NCBI RefSeq assembly: GCF_000739775.1
Contig: NZ_BBJH01000012.1
Span: 168,443-232,442 of the forward strand
From: Paraburkholderia heleia NBRC 101817
GTDB lineage: Bacteria > Pseudomonadota > Gammaproteobacteria > Burkholderiales > Burkholderiaceae
Direction of reading: 5' to 3'
DNA: 64,000 nucleotides
Shown here: piece by piece, positions 26,534 to 35,730 of the stretch
Position numbering within the stretch: the first letter of the stretch is position 1
Layout of the letters: every line of letters starts with the position of its first letter
The notes under the pieces: model-generated
Database searches by the model: none
Told to the model about the DNA's origin: nothing
What the model saw: the letters and a program-made list of their open reading frames with translations, nothing else
Program-made: the position numbers and the translations under genes

Positions 26534-27097
26534 ATGGCTGCAACTCGACTGGACCTCAAAACCGCGCTGATCGTCGTTGACCTGCAGAAGATCGTTGCAT
26601 CGATTCCCGCTGCCCATCCCTTCACGAACGTGCTGGAGAACGCCTGCCATCTGGCGGCAAATTTCCGCCAGCACGGTCTTCCCGTCGTGCTGGTGAACGT
26701 CGTCGGAACGGCGCCGGGACGGGCTGAGCGGCATCACGCAGGCGGCGCGCTCCCGCTGGACTGGTCTGAGCTGCTGCCGGAATTGAATCAGCAACCGCAG
26801 GATCATCTCGTATCCAAGAAAACCTGGGGGGCGTTCACCGGCACCGGTCTCGAGGCGCACCTCAAATCCGCCGGGGTCACCCAGGTGGTGATCTGCGGCG
26901 TTGCGACGAGCGTGGGTGTGGAATCAACCGCGCGGCAGGCCCATGAACTTGGTTTCAACGTCACCCTCGCAGTGGACGCCATGACGGATATCAGCGCGCA
27001 AGCGCACGCCAACAGCCTTGAGCGAATCTTTCCGCAACTCGGCGAGACGGCCACAACCAGGGAGATTGTCAATCTCCTTTCGAAAAGGAGCACCTGA
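26534..27097 (+). CDS. isochorismatase-like hydrolase with Gly in place of the catalytic Cys
   Basis: This 187-residue protein has the isochorismatase/cysteine-hydrolase fold: Asp 16 in ALIVVDLQK, Lys 95 in VSKKTWGAF, and the third motif CGVATSVGVESTARQA. In amidohydrolases such as nicotinamidase the last motif holds the nucleophilic Cys; here Gly 128 occupies that position, as in EntB and PhzD, which cleave a vinyl ether without a Cys. Amide hydrolysis through a thioester is therefore unlikely. It is the second gene of the MarR-controlled unit. The substrate is unknown. Confidence 0.88.
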   Translation: MAATRLDLKTALIVVDLQKIVASIPAAHPFTNVLENACHLAANFRQHGLPVVLVNVVGTAPGRAERHHAGGALPLDWSELLPELNQQPQDHLVSKKTWGAFTGTGLEAHLKSAGVTQVVICGVATSVGVESTARQAHELGFNVTLAVDAMTDISAQAHANSLERIFPQLGETATTREIVNLLSKRST

Positions 27098-27098
27098 A

Positions 27099-27428
27099 AT
27101 GTCCTGGCTTTTCCTGCTTGCTTATTTCTTCGGCGGTTTCTTCCTGGCGAACGCTGTGCCGCACGTCGTGAGCGGCATGATGGGACGGCCATTTCAGAGC
27201 CCGTTCGCCAAGCCACCCGGAGAAGGCCTGTCTTCATCGAGCATCAACGTGCTCTGGGGTTTCTTCAATATCGTTATCGGCTACCTGCTGGTCTGTCGCG
27301 TCGGCGATTTCCAGTTGAGGGATACGGCAGACATCCTCGCTTTGGGTGCCGGCGCATTCCTGATCTCACTGTTTTCGGCGCGGCATTTCGGCCGTTTCAA
27401 TGGTGGCCATGTCACAAACCCCTCCTGA
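27099..27428 (+). CDS. small integral membrane protein
   Basis: This 109-residue protein has about three hydrophobic segments (LFLLAYFFGGFFLANAVPHV; INVLWGFFNIVIGYLLV; ILALGAGAFLISLF). It starts directly after the isochorismatase-like gene, with AAAGGAG in front. Its 3' end overlaps the start of the efflux pump gene by up to 29 nt. Tight packing suggests it works with the pump or hydrolase. I do not recognise a named family. Confidence 0.8.
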   Translation: MSWLFLLAYFFGGFFLANAVPHVVSGMMGRPFQSPFAKPPGEGLSSSSINVLWGFFNIVIGYLLVCRVGDFQLRDTADILALGAGAFLISLFSARHFGRFNGGHVTNPS

Positions 27429-28842
27429 AAAAGCCGTTGATACCGCGGATGCGCCTGCAACGGACCGGCTTGATCCCTCGGTCTGGAAAATTGCCGGCGT
27501 CGCTCTGTTCGGGGCGTTGCTCGCCCAGCTCGACGCGACGATCGTCAACGTCTCGCTGTCGAACCTCGCGGTGAAACTCAACAGCAGCCTTTCGACGATC
27601 CAGTGGGTCACGAGCGGCTATTTGCTGGCACTCACCCTGGTACTGCCGCTGAACGGATGGCTGGTCGACCGCATCGGCGCAAAGGCGCTCTACCTGTGGT
27701 GCTTCTCCGCGTTTACGCTGTGCTCGGCGCTGTGTGGCGTTGCCTGGTCGGCGCCCTCGCTGATCGGGTTCCGCGTCCTGCAGGGCGTCAGCGGCGGGCT
27801 CCTCGCGCCCATGACGCAGATGATGATCGCTCGGGCTGCGGGCAGGCACATGGCCCGCGTAGCAGGCTATATGGCGCTTCCTGTCCTGCTGGCCCCGGTC
27901 CTGGGTCCCATCATCGCAGGCGCCATCCTGCAATATGCGTCCTGGCGCTGGCTGTTTCTGGTCAATCTGCCGATCGGAGGCATCGCACTTCTGCTGGTGA
28001 TCCTGTTCCTCCCGAACGATCGGAATGAGACGACGCGGCGAACGTTGGACTGGTTCGGTCTCGCGTTGCTCTCGCCCGGACTGGTGATGTTTCTGTATGG
28101 CTCCGGGCGCCTCGACCACATGGCGGGACGCGGTATTCTGGCAGCCGGCGTCGCGATGATGGCAGCCTTCCTCTGTACGGTGCGGCGAAAGGGCGACGAT
28201 GCGCTGATCGATCTGCGGCTGTTCGAGGGCAAGGTCTTCTCCACCGCAGCCATCACGCAATTTCTATCGAACGGCGGCATGTTCGCCGGCCAGATGCTCA
28301 TCCCGGCCTTTCTCATCCAGGCGTGTGGCCAGGCGCCCGGCAAAATGGGCTGGATGCTCGCGCCGCTTGGCATCGGCATGATGCTCACCAACCCCTTCAT
28401 GGGCGCGCTGACGGACAGATTCGGCATTCGGCGCGTGTCTGCGGCAGGTGCCCTCCTGACACTCGTCGCTACACTGCCCATGCTGTACCTCGCGGCCCAC
28501 GGGCTAAATCTGCTGGTTCTCCTACCCGCTCTGTTTTTACGGGGACTGGGCATGAGCGGCGTGGGCCTGCCGTCGCTGAGCGCCGCCTATGCTTCAGTGC
28601 GCCGGGAGCAATTGCCGATGGCGACAACTTCGCTCAACATCGTCCAGCGCCTCGGTGGACCGACGATGACGACGCTGTGCGCGACGTTCCTGGCGTGGAA
28701 GCTAAAATCACCCGGCGTTAGCCATGCGGTTTCGAGCGCGTATGGGTGGGCGTTTCTGGTTCTCTGCGGTATTCACGCCCTTGCATTTATCGCGGCGGCT
28801 CAATTGCCGCGTCGCCTGGACGACGTGTCGATCCGTGACTGA
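27400..28842 (+). CDS. MFS multidrug efflux pump, DHA2 family (EmrB/QacA type)
   Basis: This is a 480-residue protein with about 14 membrane segments. The first carries AQLDATIVNVSLSNL, the D-x-T-I-V-N-V-A/S-L signature of DHA2 drug:H+ antiporters. It is the last gene of the MarR-isochorismatase-membrane protein unit, so export is probably induced by the MarR ligand. The alternative ATG at 27409 would remove three residues. No EmrA-like adaptor is adjacent, so it probably works alone. Confidence 0.92.
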   Translation: MVAMSQTPPEKAVDTADAPATDRLDPSVWKIAGVALFGALLAQLDATIVNVSLSNLAVKLNSSLSTIQWVTSGYLLALTLVLPLNGWLVDRIGAKALYLWCFSAFTLCSALCGVAWSAPSLIGFRVLQGVSGGLLAPMTQMMIARAAGRHMARVAGYMALPVLLAPVLGPIIAGAILQYASWRWLFLVNLPIGGIALLLVILFLPNDRNETTRRTLDWFGLALLSPGLVMFLYGSGRLDHMAGRGILAAGVAMMAAFLCTVRRKGDDALIDLRLFEGKVFSTAAITQFLSNGGMFAGQMLIPAFLIQACGQAPGKMGWMLAPLGIGMMLTNPFMGALTDRFGIRRVSAAGALLTLVATLPMLYLAAHGLNLLVLLPALFLRGLGMSGVGLPSLSAAYASVRREQLPMATTSLNIVQRLGGPTMTTLCATFLAWKLKSPGVSHAVSSAYGWAFLVLCGIHALAFIAAAQLPRRLDDVSIRD

Positions 28843-28922
28843 AAAGCGGAAGCTGCGGAGTTCCCGCAAGGGCTGACGGCGGCGGCTTCACCTTTACGCT
28901 TTCGGCCATCTGACGCTGTCGG

Positions 28923-30395
28923 TTATCCAAGCCCTCCTTGGCAAAGGTACTTGATGCTCAGGTAGTCGTCGAGACCGTACTTCGAGCCTTCGCGTCCATA
29001 TCCCGATTCCTTCACGCCGCCGAACGGCGCCGCTTCGCTTGCCACCGCGCCTTCGTTGATACCGACGATGCCCGCTTCGAGCTCGCGCGCCACGCGGTCA
29101 ATGCGGCGCACGTCGGTGGTGTAGAAGTACGCGGCGAGGCCAAACGGCGTGCCGTTGGCGATGCGGATCACTTCGTCTTCGTCGGTAAAGCGGAACAGCG
29201 GCGCGACCGGGCCGAAGGTTTCCTCGCAGCAGAGCACCATGGCGTCAGTGGCATCGGCGAGCACGGTGGGCGCGTAGTAGTTCGGCCCGAGTTCGGAAAG
29301 GCGCCTGCCGCCCGCGAGCACCCGCGCGCCGTTCGCCACGGCGTCATCCACGTGCTTCGCGATCTTGTCGATGGCGCGCTCGTTGATCATCGGACCGATT
29401 TGCACCTTCGCATCCGTCGCCGGGCCCACGTGCAGCGCGCTCACGCGCGTCGCGAGCAGCTCGCCAAATTGTTCGTATACCGAATCATGCACGTAGACGC
29501 GGTTCGGACACACACACGTCTGACCGCCGTTGCGGAACTTGGCGAGCATGAGGCCCTGAACGGCCGCTTCGAGATCGGCGTCGTCGAACACGATGAACGG
29601 CGCGTTGCCGCCCAGTTCGAGCGAGAGCTTTTTGAGCGTGCCCGCCGACTCGCGCGCGAGATGCTTGCCCACAGCCGTCGAGCCCGTGAACGTGATCTTG
29701 CGCACGCGGTCGTCGGCGAGCCAGTCGGCCACGGCGGCAATGCCTTCGTCGCGCGCCGCCGAAATCATGTTGAGCACGCCGTCGGGCACGCCCGCTTCCT
29801 GCGCCAGCGCGGCGAGAGCGAGCGCCGTGAGCGGCGTGTCCTCGGCGGGCTTGGCGACGACCGTGCAGCCGGCCGCGAGCGCCGGGGCGATCTTGCGCGC
29901 GATCATCGCGAGCGGGAAATTCCAGGGCGTGATCGCCGCCACTACGCCGATCGGCTCCTTGATGGCCATCATGCGCTTGCCGCGCTGCGTTTGCGCAATG
30001 ATGTCGCCGTAGATTTTGGTCGCCTCTTCGGCAAACCACGCAACGTACGACGCGCCATACGCGACTTCGCCGCGCGCTTCCGCGAGCGGCTTGCCCTGCT
30101 CCAGCGAAATCAGGCGCGCAAGGTCCTCCGTGTTCGCGAGGATGAGCGCGTGCCAACGGTTCAGCACGGCCGCGCGTTCGCGAGGCAACTTGTCGCGCCA
30201 CGCGGGCAGCGCGCGCGAAGCGGCGTCCGTGGCCGCGTGCGCGTCGTCGGCGGCGCTGTTGGCGACCTGGGCGAGCGTGGCCTGGGTAGCCGGATTCGTC
30301 ACCGCGTAGCGGGTGTTACCTGAAGCGGCGATCCACTTGCCGTCGATAAAGTTTTCGTGTCGAAGCAGTTCGCCTCGCGTCAACTCCAAATTCAC
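28923..30395 (-). CDS. gabD: NAD(P)+-dependent aldehyde dehydrogenase, succinate-semialdehyde dehydrogenase type
   Basis: This is a 490-residue ALDH with GabD-like sequence: ENFIDGKWIAAS start, FTGSTAVGKHLARESAGTLK, Glu in LELGGNAPF, catalytic Cys in NGGQTCVCPNR, and the end EGSKYGLDDYLSIKYLC. A GTG start at 30395 is favoured by AAAGGAGA 5 nt upstream. It oxidises succinate semialdehyde or a related short semialdehyde. Immediately downstream in transcription order nothing follows; upstream lies a wrecked FAD-linked oxidase. It could receive the product of the aminotransferase at 45404, but that gene is distant. Confidence 0.9.
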   Translation of the reverse strand: MNLELTRGELLRHENFIDGKWIAASGNTRYAVTNPATQATLAQVANSAADDAHAATDAASRALPAWRDKLPRERAAVLNRWHALILANTEDLARLISLEQGKPLAEARGEVAYGASYVAWFAEEATKIYGDIIAQTQRGKRMMAIKEPIGVVAAITPWNFPLAMIARKIAPALAAGCTVVAKPAEDTPLTALALAALAQEAGVPDGVLNMISAARDEGIAAVADWLADDRVRKITFTGSTAVGKHLARESAGTLKKLSLELGGNAPFIVFDDADLEAAVQGLMLAKFRNGGQTCVCPNRVYVHDSVYEQFGELLATRVSALHVGPATDAKVQIGPMINERAIDKIAKHVDDAVANGARVLAGGRRLSELGPNYYAPTVLADATDAMVLCCEETFGPVAPLFRFTDEDEVIRIANGTPFGLAAYFYTTDVRRIDRVARELEAGIVGINEGAVASEAAPFGGVKESGYGREGSKYGLDDYLSIKYLCQGGLG

Positions 30396-30436
30396 TGCGT
30401 TCTCCTTTCTGCAATAGATATCGAGCGCCGATTGCT

Positions 30437-32049
30437 TCATTTCGGCGCGACTTGTTCTTCCACCGGCGCTTCCATTACGTCCGGTGTGAAGCCGTTGTTG
30501 AACGTGTCCGTCCACAGCAGCACCGGCGTGGGCTTCGTCGTTCCGCTCGTCGCGCTTTCAGGCTGCGCGAGCAGACGCTTCGCGCTCGCGCCGTTGCGGA
30601 ACGTCTTCGCGGCAATGACGGGAAACTTCACGTCCTCGGCAAGACCTGACTTCGCGCTCATCTTGCGGAACGACGGATTGCGCATGAGCGCGTTTGCCAC
30701 TCCGCTCACGTGCGTGGGGCAATCGCCGCGGCAGCCCTTGCACGCGAGGCAGTGATCGAGCGAATCCTTCACGGCCTCGCTTTGCCAGCCGTCCTCGATC
30801 ACTTCGCCCTTGAGCAGTTCGAACAGCAGACGCGCGCGAACGTGTCGGGCCTGCGGAGATCGCCGAACGCGAACGGGCTCGACACATCCACTTGGCGATA
30901 CGTCTTCAAGCCCTGCGCGTGACGTAGATCGAAGGTGATCCGTGCGTGAATGCAGCCATCGCCGAAGTGGTCGTACAAATTGGTTTTGTAACCGTACGCT
31001 TCCACAAGCGTCGAGAATTCGCGCAGATACGCACCGAGATGGCGCGGCTCCACGGCGGCGTCTTCCCAGCCCACGACCGGATCGGACTTCGACACGTCGC
31101 CCGATGGACGTGGCCGAAGCGCCGGTTTCGCGCACCGTCCACAGACGCTTCATGAGCGCGGCATCGTCGACGAGTCGCGCCGACGAAGGCGTGCCCGGCA
31201 ACGCAGGCGCGAGCGCCGCCGCGCGTTGCGCGGATTCCATGGCCACGGCCTGGTCGGTCGCGCCGAATTCGACCATCAGCCACGCATTGCCCGCGGGCAG
31301 GTCGGCGATGTCCGCCAGCGCGAGACCGCGTTCGCGCAAGCCGCCGACGATGCCCGTGTCGAGCCCCTCCATCGCGATCGGCGACAACGGCAGCAGTTGC
31401 GGCACGCAGTCGGCGGCATCGAAAATTGTCGGAAAGCCGTACACCACCATCACGCGATGCACGGGATTGGTGACGAGCGTGGTTTTCGCGCGCAGCATCG
31501 AAACGAAGGTGCCTTCCGATCCCACCAGCGCAGCGCGATATCGAAGCCGTTCTCCGGCAGCAACTGGTCGAGGTTGTAACCCGACACGCGGCGTTTGAGC
31601 TTGGGGAAGCCTTCGCGGATGACGTCGCCGTATCGCTCCACGAGACCGACCAGGCCCGGGACGATTTCCGCCCGGCGGCCGCCCGCCGCGAGATGCTCGC
31701 GCAGCGCGGCGTCTTCGGGCGGGCCGACCCAGAACTGCTCTCCGTCGTAAGTCAGCACTTCGAGCGTCTCGATGTTTTCCGCGGTCTTGCCCGCCATCAC
31801 CGAATGCGCGCCGCGCGTGAGCACCGGCACGTCGGCCTCGCGGCACGCGCGCATGGTTTCCACCACGTCCTCGATGGTGCGCGGCACGACGATGCCGATC
31901 GGCACCTGACGGTAGTTCGACGCTTCCGACGCATACGCGGCGCGCGTGCCCGAATCGAACCGGACTTCGGCGCGCGTGTTGCCGGCCAGCCGGCGCTGGA
32001 GCGCGAGCAGGGCGCAGATATCCTGGCGAGGCAGATCTCCTGGGTTCAT
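30437..32049 (-). pseudogene. FAD-linked oxidase with Fe-S domain (YdiJ/D-2-hydroxyglutarate dehydrogenase-like), broken
   Basis: The N-terminus from ATG 32049 reads a PCMH-type FAD domain (SNYRQVPIGIVVPRTIEDVV, LTRGAHSVMAGKTAENI). The frame is lost near 31510-31540, where ALVGSEGTFVSMLRAKTTLV resumes in another frame. It shifts again near 31090-31110 (SKSDPVVGWEDAAVEP, YGYKTNLYDHFGDGCIHARI) and again near 30820 before the Fe-S motif CLACKGCRGDCPTHV. The C-terminus stops after LLWTDTFNNGFTPDV, about 250 residues short of the family. At least three frameshifts plus truncation make it inactive. It abuts the semialdehyde dehydrogenase gene, with which D-2-hydroxyacid oxidation would fit. Confidence 0.85.
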
Positions 32050-32087
32050 GGCATCGCTATGCTCGGGCGCTCTTAACCACGACATCT

Positions 32088-33119
32088 CTACTTTGCCTGG
32101 CTCGCAACCGCGACCCACTGATCGAACTGCGCCTTGTTCTGTGCCATCCAGTCGTTCGCGAGCCTTGACACGAGGACCTGGGAGCCGCCGTTTTTACTGA
32201 TCGCCGACTCCCAGGCCGACCAGGTCGACGACGGGAATTTAATCTGCTCGACCAGCACGCGAACCGCCGGATTGGTGGCGATGAACGCACGATTGCCTAC
32301 CGCGCCCCAGTTCCACGACGCCATCGCCATCCGGCACGGATCTGCGTTGCCCGCGCAGCCCCGCACACCACTGACGAGCGACGAGCCCGTGTTCGGCACG
32401 TTCGGCGGCAGCGCCGCCTCGGGCGTAGGAAGCCACACGACGTCTTTCCCTGGCACCAGCGTGTTGACCGTCCACGACGGACTCCACGCGTAAAAAAACG
32501 CCGGCTTGCCCTGCTTCACGCGCGAAATGGCGTCGACCATCAGCGCCTCGTACTTGCCACGCACCGCGTGCACGGTGTTCTGCAAACCGAAGTGCTGCAG
32601 CTGATAGTCGACGACGTCGCCGCAGCTCCAACCCGGATCGCAACTGATGAGCTGCGCCTTGCCGTCGGCGCCGAACAGGCCTGCGAGCTTTGGATCCTTC
32701 AGTTGTGCCAGGTTCGTGATCCCGTAAGCGTCTGCGGTCTTCTTGTCGATCAGATAACCGTTGATGCCACCGCCGACGATCATCCCCGTGCCGACGATCT
32801 GCGCATCCTTCTCGACTGCCCGGAACGCAAGTTCTCGCTGCGGAAAGTTCACATCTGTCGCGAGATCCTCGTCGCCCTGCGCGGCGGCCTGGAAAAACAG
32901 CGTCGTGTTCATCGTCGTCAGCTTGACATCGTAGCCGAGGTTTTTCATGGCCTGCATCACGATCTGCGTCGCCACGTAGTTGCCGCCGAAACTGTCGCCC
33001 TGCGCGTAATTAACCGTTTTGCCCTTACCCGGCATGGTCTGCGCGAACGCGGGCGCGCCCGCTGTCATCATCAACGCCGCCAGCGCGAACGCGCCGCATG
33101 CTGCTGCAACTGTCTTCAT
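32088..33119 (-). CDS. proX: ABC transporter substrate-binding protein, glycine betaine/proline type
   Basis: This 343-residue protein has a Sec signal (residues 1-26, ending APAFA). The body matches ProX: YAQGDSFGGNYVATQIVMQA, KNLGYDVKLTTMNTTLFFQA, then RVKQGKPAFFYAWSPSWTVN with aromatic residues that box quaternary amines, and Cys pairs near CDPGWSCGDVV and GCAGNADPC. GAGGGAG precedes the ATG at 33119. It is followed in transcription order by nothing; the permease and ATPase genes lie upstream, so the order is ATPase-permease-binding protein. It should bind a betaine-like or quaternary ammonium solute in the periplasm. Confidence 0.92.
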   Translation of the reverse strand: MKTVAAACGAFALAALMMTAGAPAFAQTMPGKGKTVNYAQGDSFGGNYVATQIVMQAMKNLGYDVKLTTMNTTLFFQAAAQGDEDLATDVNFPQRELAFRAVEKDAQIVGTGMIVGGGINGYLIDKKTADAYGITNLAQLKDPKLAGLFGADGKAQLISCDPGWSCGDVVDYQLQHFGLQNTVHAVRGKYEALMVDAISRVKQGKPAFFYAWSPSWTVNTLVPGKDVVWLPTPEAALPPNVPNTGSSLVSGVRGCAGNADPCRMAMASWNWGAVGNRAFIATNPAVRVLVEQIKFPSSTWSAWESAISKNGGSQVLVSRLANDWMAQNKAQFDQWVAVASQAK

Positions 33120-33246
33120 CAAGCCACTCCCTCTCGTACAGGTAGATTGCTGACCATTGAAATGCCCTGACCGGGCCGCTTGCCGCCAATGCGGGCAACG
33201 GATCCGACCGCCGAACCGCGGCAGTCGCGGCAGTCGCGGCGAGGAT

Positions 33247-34194
33247 CTATAGCGCTTCCTTCGGTTGGCGCTCGTCAAGCAGCCGGTCTCCCGCATCGTC
33301 GGCCCGGCCGCCGCGCACGAACCGGCCGAGCACGCCGCGCAGCGCGCCGCGGCCCGGCTGCGAGCGCGCCAGCTTCTGTGTGACGCGGTCGAGAATCATC
33401 GCGAGCAGCACGATGGCAATGCCGCCGATCGCCGCCTGGCCGACGTCGAGCCGGCCGAGCCCCTGCAGCACGACGAGGCCGAGCCCTTCGGCACCGATCA
33501 TCGAGATCACGACCGACATCACCATCGCGGTCAGCACCGTCTGGTTCAGGCCGCCCAGGATGGTCGGCACGGCGAGCGGCAGCTGCACCTCCCACAGCAG
33601 CTGGCGTGGGTCCGCGCCGAACGCGAGGCCGGCCTCGACCAGCTCGTGATCGACCATGCGGACGCCGAGGTTCGTGAAGCGGATCAGCGGCGGCATCGCG
33701 GCGATCACGACGGCGACCTCGCCCGGCACCGTGCCGACGCCGAACAGCATCACAACGGGCACCAGATAAACGAAGGTCGGCGTGGTCTGCATAATGTCGA
33801 GAATCGGCTGCACGATGCGCCACACGCGCTCGCTGCGCGCGCAGGCCACGCCGACCGGAACGCCGATCGCCGCGCAGAACACTATCGCGGTGACGATCAG
33901 CGCGATCGTCGTGATCGCGTCGGCCCACACGCCGAGCGCCGCGATCACGATGAGCCCGACCAGCGTGAAGGCCGCGACGCCCTTGCCGGCGATGCGCCAC
34001 ACCAGCAGCGCGCAGGCCAGCACGAAGACCGGGAACGGCACCGCGTGCAGCGCGTCGATGTTCAGTTCGAGCAGCTTCTGGATCGGCCACTTGATGACGA
34101 GGAAGAGCGGCCGCAGATGGAGCGCGATCCACTGCACCGCGGTCTGAATCCAGTCCGCGATCGGCAGGACCGCGAGGTCGTCGGCTTTAAACAT
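33247..34194 (-). CDS. proW: ABC transporter permease, glycine betaine/proline type
   Basis: This is a 315-residue membrane protein with six or seven hydrophobic segments and the EAA loop (EAGLAFGADPRQLLWEVQLP, LAVPTILGGLNQ) that contacts the ATPase. The N-terminal stretch (VQWIALHLRPLFLVIKWPI) is typical of ProW. Its first codons overlap the last codons of the ATPase gene by 8 nt (ATGTTTAA), indicating coupling. It forms an uptake system with the products at 34187 and 32088. A short tandem repeat (cagtcgcgg) lies just downstream. Confidence 0.93.
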   Translation of the reverse strand: MFKADDLAVLPIADWIQTAVQWIALHLRPLFLVIKWPIQKLLELNIDALHAVPFPVFVLACALLVWRIAGKGVAAFTLVGLIVIAALGVWADAITTIALIVTAIVFCAAIGVPVGVACARSERVWRIVQPILDIMQTTPTFVYLVPVVMLFGVGTVPGEVAVVIAAMPPLIRFTNLGVRMVDHELVEAGLAFGADPRQLLWEVQLPLAVPTILGGLNQTVLTAMVMSVVISMIGAEGLGLVVLQGLGRLDVGQAAIGGIAIVLLAMILDRVTQKLARSQPGRGALRGVLGRFVRGGRADDAGDRLLDERQPKEAL

Positions 34195-35365
34195 GCTTGT
34201 CTCCGTTGGCGCCGCCCGCGCCGATGTGCGCGAGGACCCGCCCCGCTTCCAGCCGGCCGACGAGCCGGCCGACTTCGTCGATGACCCCTACCGCCCGCGC
34301 GGTGCCGAAGTGCGCGGCCGCGTCGACGAGGCGCGTCGCGGCCGGCACGCACGCGAACGCGGCGTCGAGCGGCGGCAGCGCAAGCCCGTCGCGCAGCGCG
34401 TCGATCTGCGCGGGGCCCACGAGCCCGAGCACGCGCGCGTCGGCGTCGACCACGAAGGCCGGCCCGGGTTCGCCGCCGGCCAGCACGGTCCAGCCGTCGC
34501 GCTGCACGAGCGGCGCGAGCGACGTCATCGAGGCGCCGGCATTAAACAGCCGCGCGCGGTCCACGTCGCGCGTGAACGCGGCGACGTAGTCGCTGCCCGG
34601 CTCCATCACGATCGACTGTGGCGTGCCCTCGCGAACGAGCCGCCCCTCCGACATGATCGCGATCCGCGTGCCGAGCTTCAGCGCCTCCTGGAAGTCGTGC
34701 GTGATGAACAGGATTGTCTTGTTCAGCGTGCGCTGCAGCCGCAGCAGCTCGTCCTGCATCTCCGCGCGGATCAGCGGGTCGAGCGCGCTGAACGCCTCGT
34801 CCATGATCAGGATGTCCGCGTCGGTCGCGAGCGCGCGCGCGAGCCCCACGCGCTGGCGCATGCCGCCGCTCAGCTCGTGCGGCAGCTTGTCGGCCCAGCG
34901 CGCGAGCCCGACCACTTCGAGTACCTGCCCGGCCCGCTGGCGGCGCGCCGCCGCCGACACGCCGCGCAGCTTGAGCCCGAACTCGACGTTCTCGATCACG
35001 CGCCGGTTCGGCAGCAGCGCGAAATGCTGGAACACCATCGAAATGCGCTTGCGGCGCACGTCGCGCAGAGCGGGCTCGGCAAGCGCGCAGAGGTCGGTGT
35101 CGTCGAGCAGGATGCGGCCCGCGCTCGGCTCGTTCAAACGGTTCACGCAGCGCGCGAGCGTCGACTTGCCCGAGCCGGACAGCCCCATGATCATGTACAT
35201 CGCGCCGGCGGGCACCGACAGCGATACGTCGTCGAGGCCCACGACGTACCCCGTGTCGCGCAGCACGTCGGCCTTGGTGGCGCCACGCCGGAGCATATCG
35301 AGCGCGCGCTCGGGACGCTCGGCAAACACCTTGTACAGATGCTCGATTTTCAGGCGTTCGGTCAT
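34187..35365 (-). CDS. proV: ABC transporter ATP-binding protein, glycine betaine/proline type
   Basis: This 392-residue ATPase has Walker A GLSGSGKST, signature LSGGMRQRVGLARAL, Walker B ILIMDEAF, and a C-terminal CBS-like region (residues about 280-390), as in ProV. The N-terminal extension with RALDMLRRGATKADVL is characteristic of the ProV/OpuAA group. Its ATG overlaps the TGA of the NIPSNAP gene. The CBS region usually senses ionic strength. In a catabolic operon the transporter more likely supplies substrate than osmoprotectant. Confidence 0.93.
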   Translation of the reverse strand: MTERLKIEHLYKVFAERPERALDMLRRGATKADVLRDTGYVVGLDDVSLSVPAGAMYMIMGLSGSGKSTLARCVNRLNEPSAGRILLDDTDLCALAEPALRDVRRKRISMVFQHFALLPNRRVIENVEFGLKLRGVSAAARRQRAGQVLEVVGLARWADKLPHELSGGMRQRVGLARALATDADILIMDEAFSALDPLIRAEMQDELLRLQRTLNKTILFITHDFQEALKLGTRIAIMSEGRLVREGTPQSIVMEPGSDYVAAFTRDVDRARLFNAGASMTSLAPLVQRDGWTVLAGGEPGPAFVVDADARVLGLVGPAQIDALRDGLALPPLDAAFACVPAATRLVDAAAHFGTARAVGVIDEVGRLVGRLEAGRVLAHIGAGGANGDKHV

Positions 35366-35730
35366 GCGGTTGACTCCCTCGGTGGGCCGGACCCATCGGT
35401 CCGGTCGGACAACAACGTTTGCGGCGGCGAGAACGCGGTCGGCACGAGAATGCGGTTCTCGGCCTGCTCGATCAGCTCCGACAGGCGCGGAATGAACGCC
35501 TGCCAGCGCGGATCGGCGGCGAGCCGCTCGCGACGCGCGCGACGGTCCTCGAGATCGGCGTACGCCCACCAGTGCACGACCTGGCTCAGCGGCCCGATCT
35601 CCGTGGTGAAGTAGCCGAGCAGGTTGCCGAGGACGGGTTGCTGGAGCGGCAGCCCTTCGTCCTGCACGAGTTTCAGGTAACGGCCCATACAGCCGTTGCG
35701 GATCCGGTAGATCCGTTCTTCGACGATCAT
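35362..35730 (-). CDS. NIPSNAP family protein
   Basis: At 122 residues it has the NIPSNAP pattern (MIVEERIYRIRNGCMGRYLK, LGYFTTEIGPLSQVVHWWAY, ADLEDRRARRERL). It overlaps the hydrolase gene upstream and the ATPase gene downstream through ATGA junctions, so it is translated as part of the operon. It is only distantly similar to the NIPSNAP protein at 6148. The chemistry is unknown; the fold is a small dimeric alpha-beta barrel often found with oxygenases. Confidence 0.87.
   Translation of the reverse strand: MIVEERIYRIRNGCMGRYLKLVQDEGLPLQQPVLGNLLGYFTTEIGPLSQVVHWWAYADLEDRRARRERLAADPRWQAFIPRLSELIEQAENRILVPTAFSPPQTLLSDRTDGSGPPRESTA

Noticed and set aside
28938..30323. Long plus-strand frame antisense to the semialdehyde dehydrogenase
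   Set aside because: Antisense shadow; residues follow the codon bias of the real gene and match nothing.
33205..33245. Short tandem repeat (cagtcgcgg) after the betaine permease gene
   Set aside because: Only about two units; too short to be meaningful beyond local slippage.
34193..35614. 473-codon frame opposite proV
   Set aside because: Very Arg/Ala/His-rich; the opposite strand has a complete ABC ATPase with Walker motifs.
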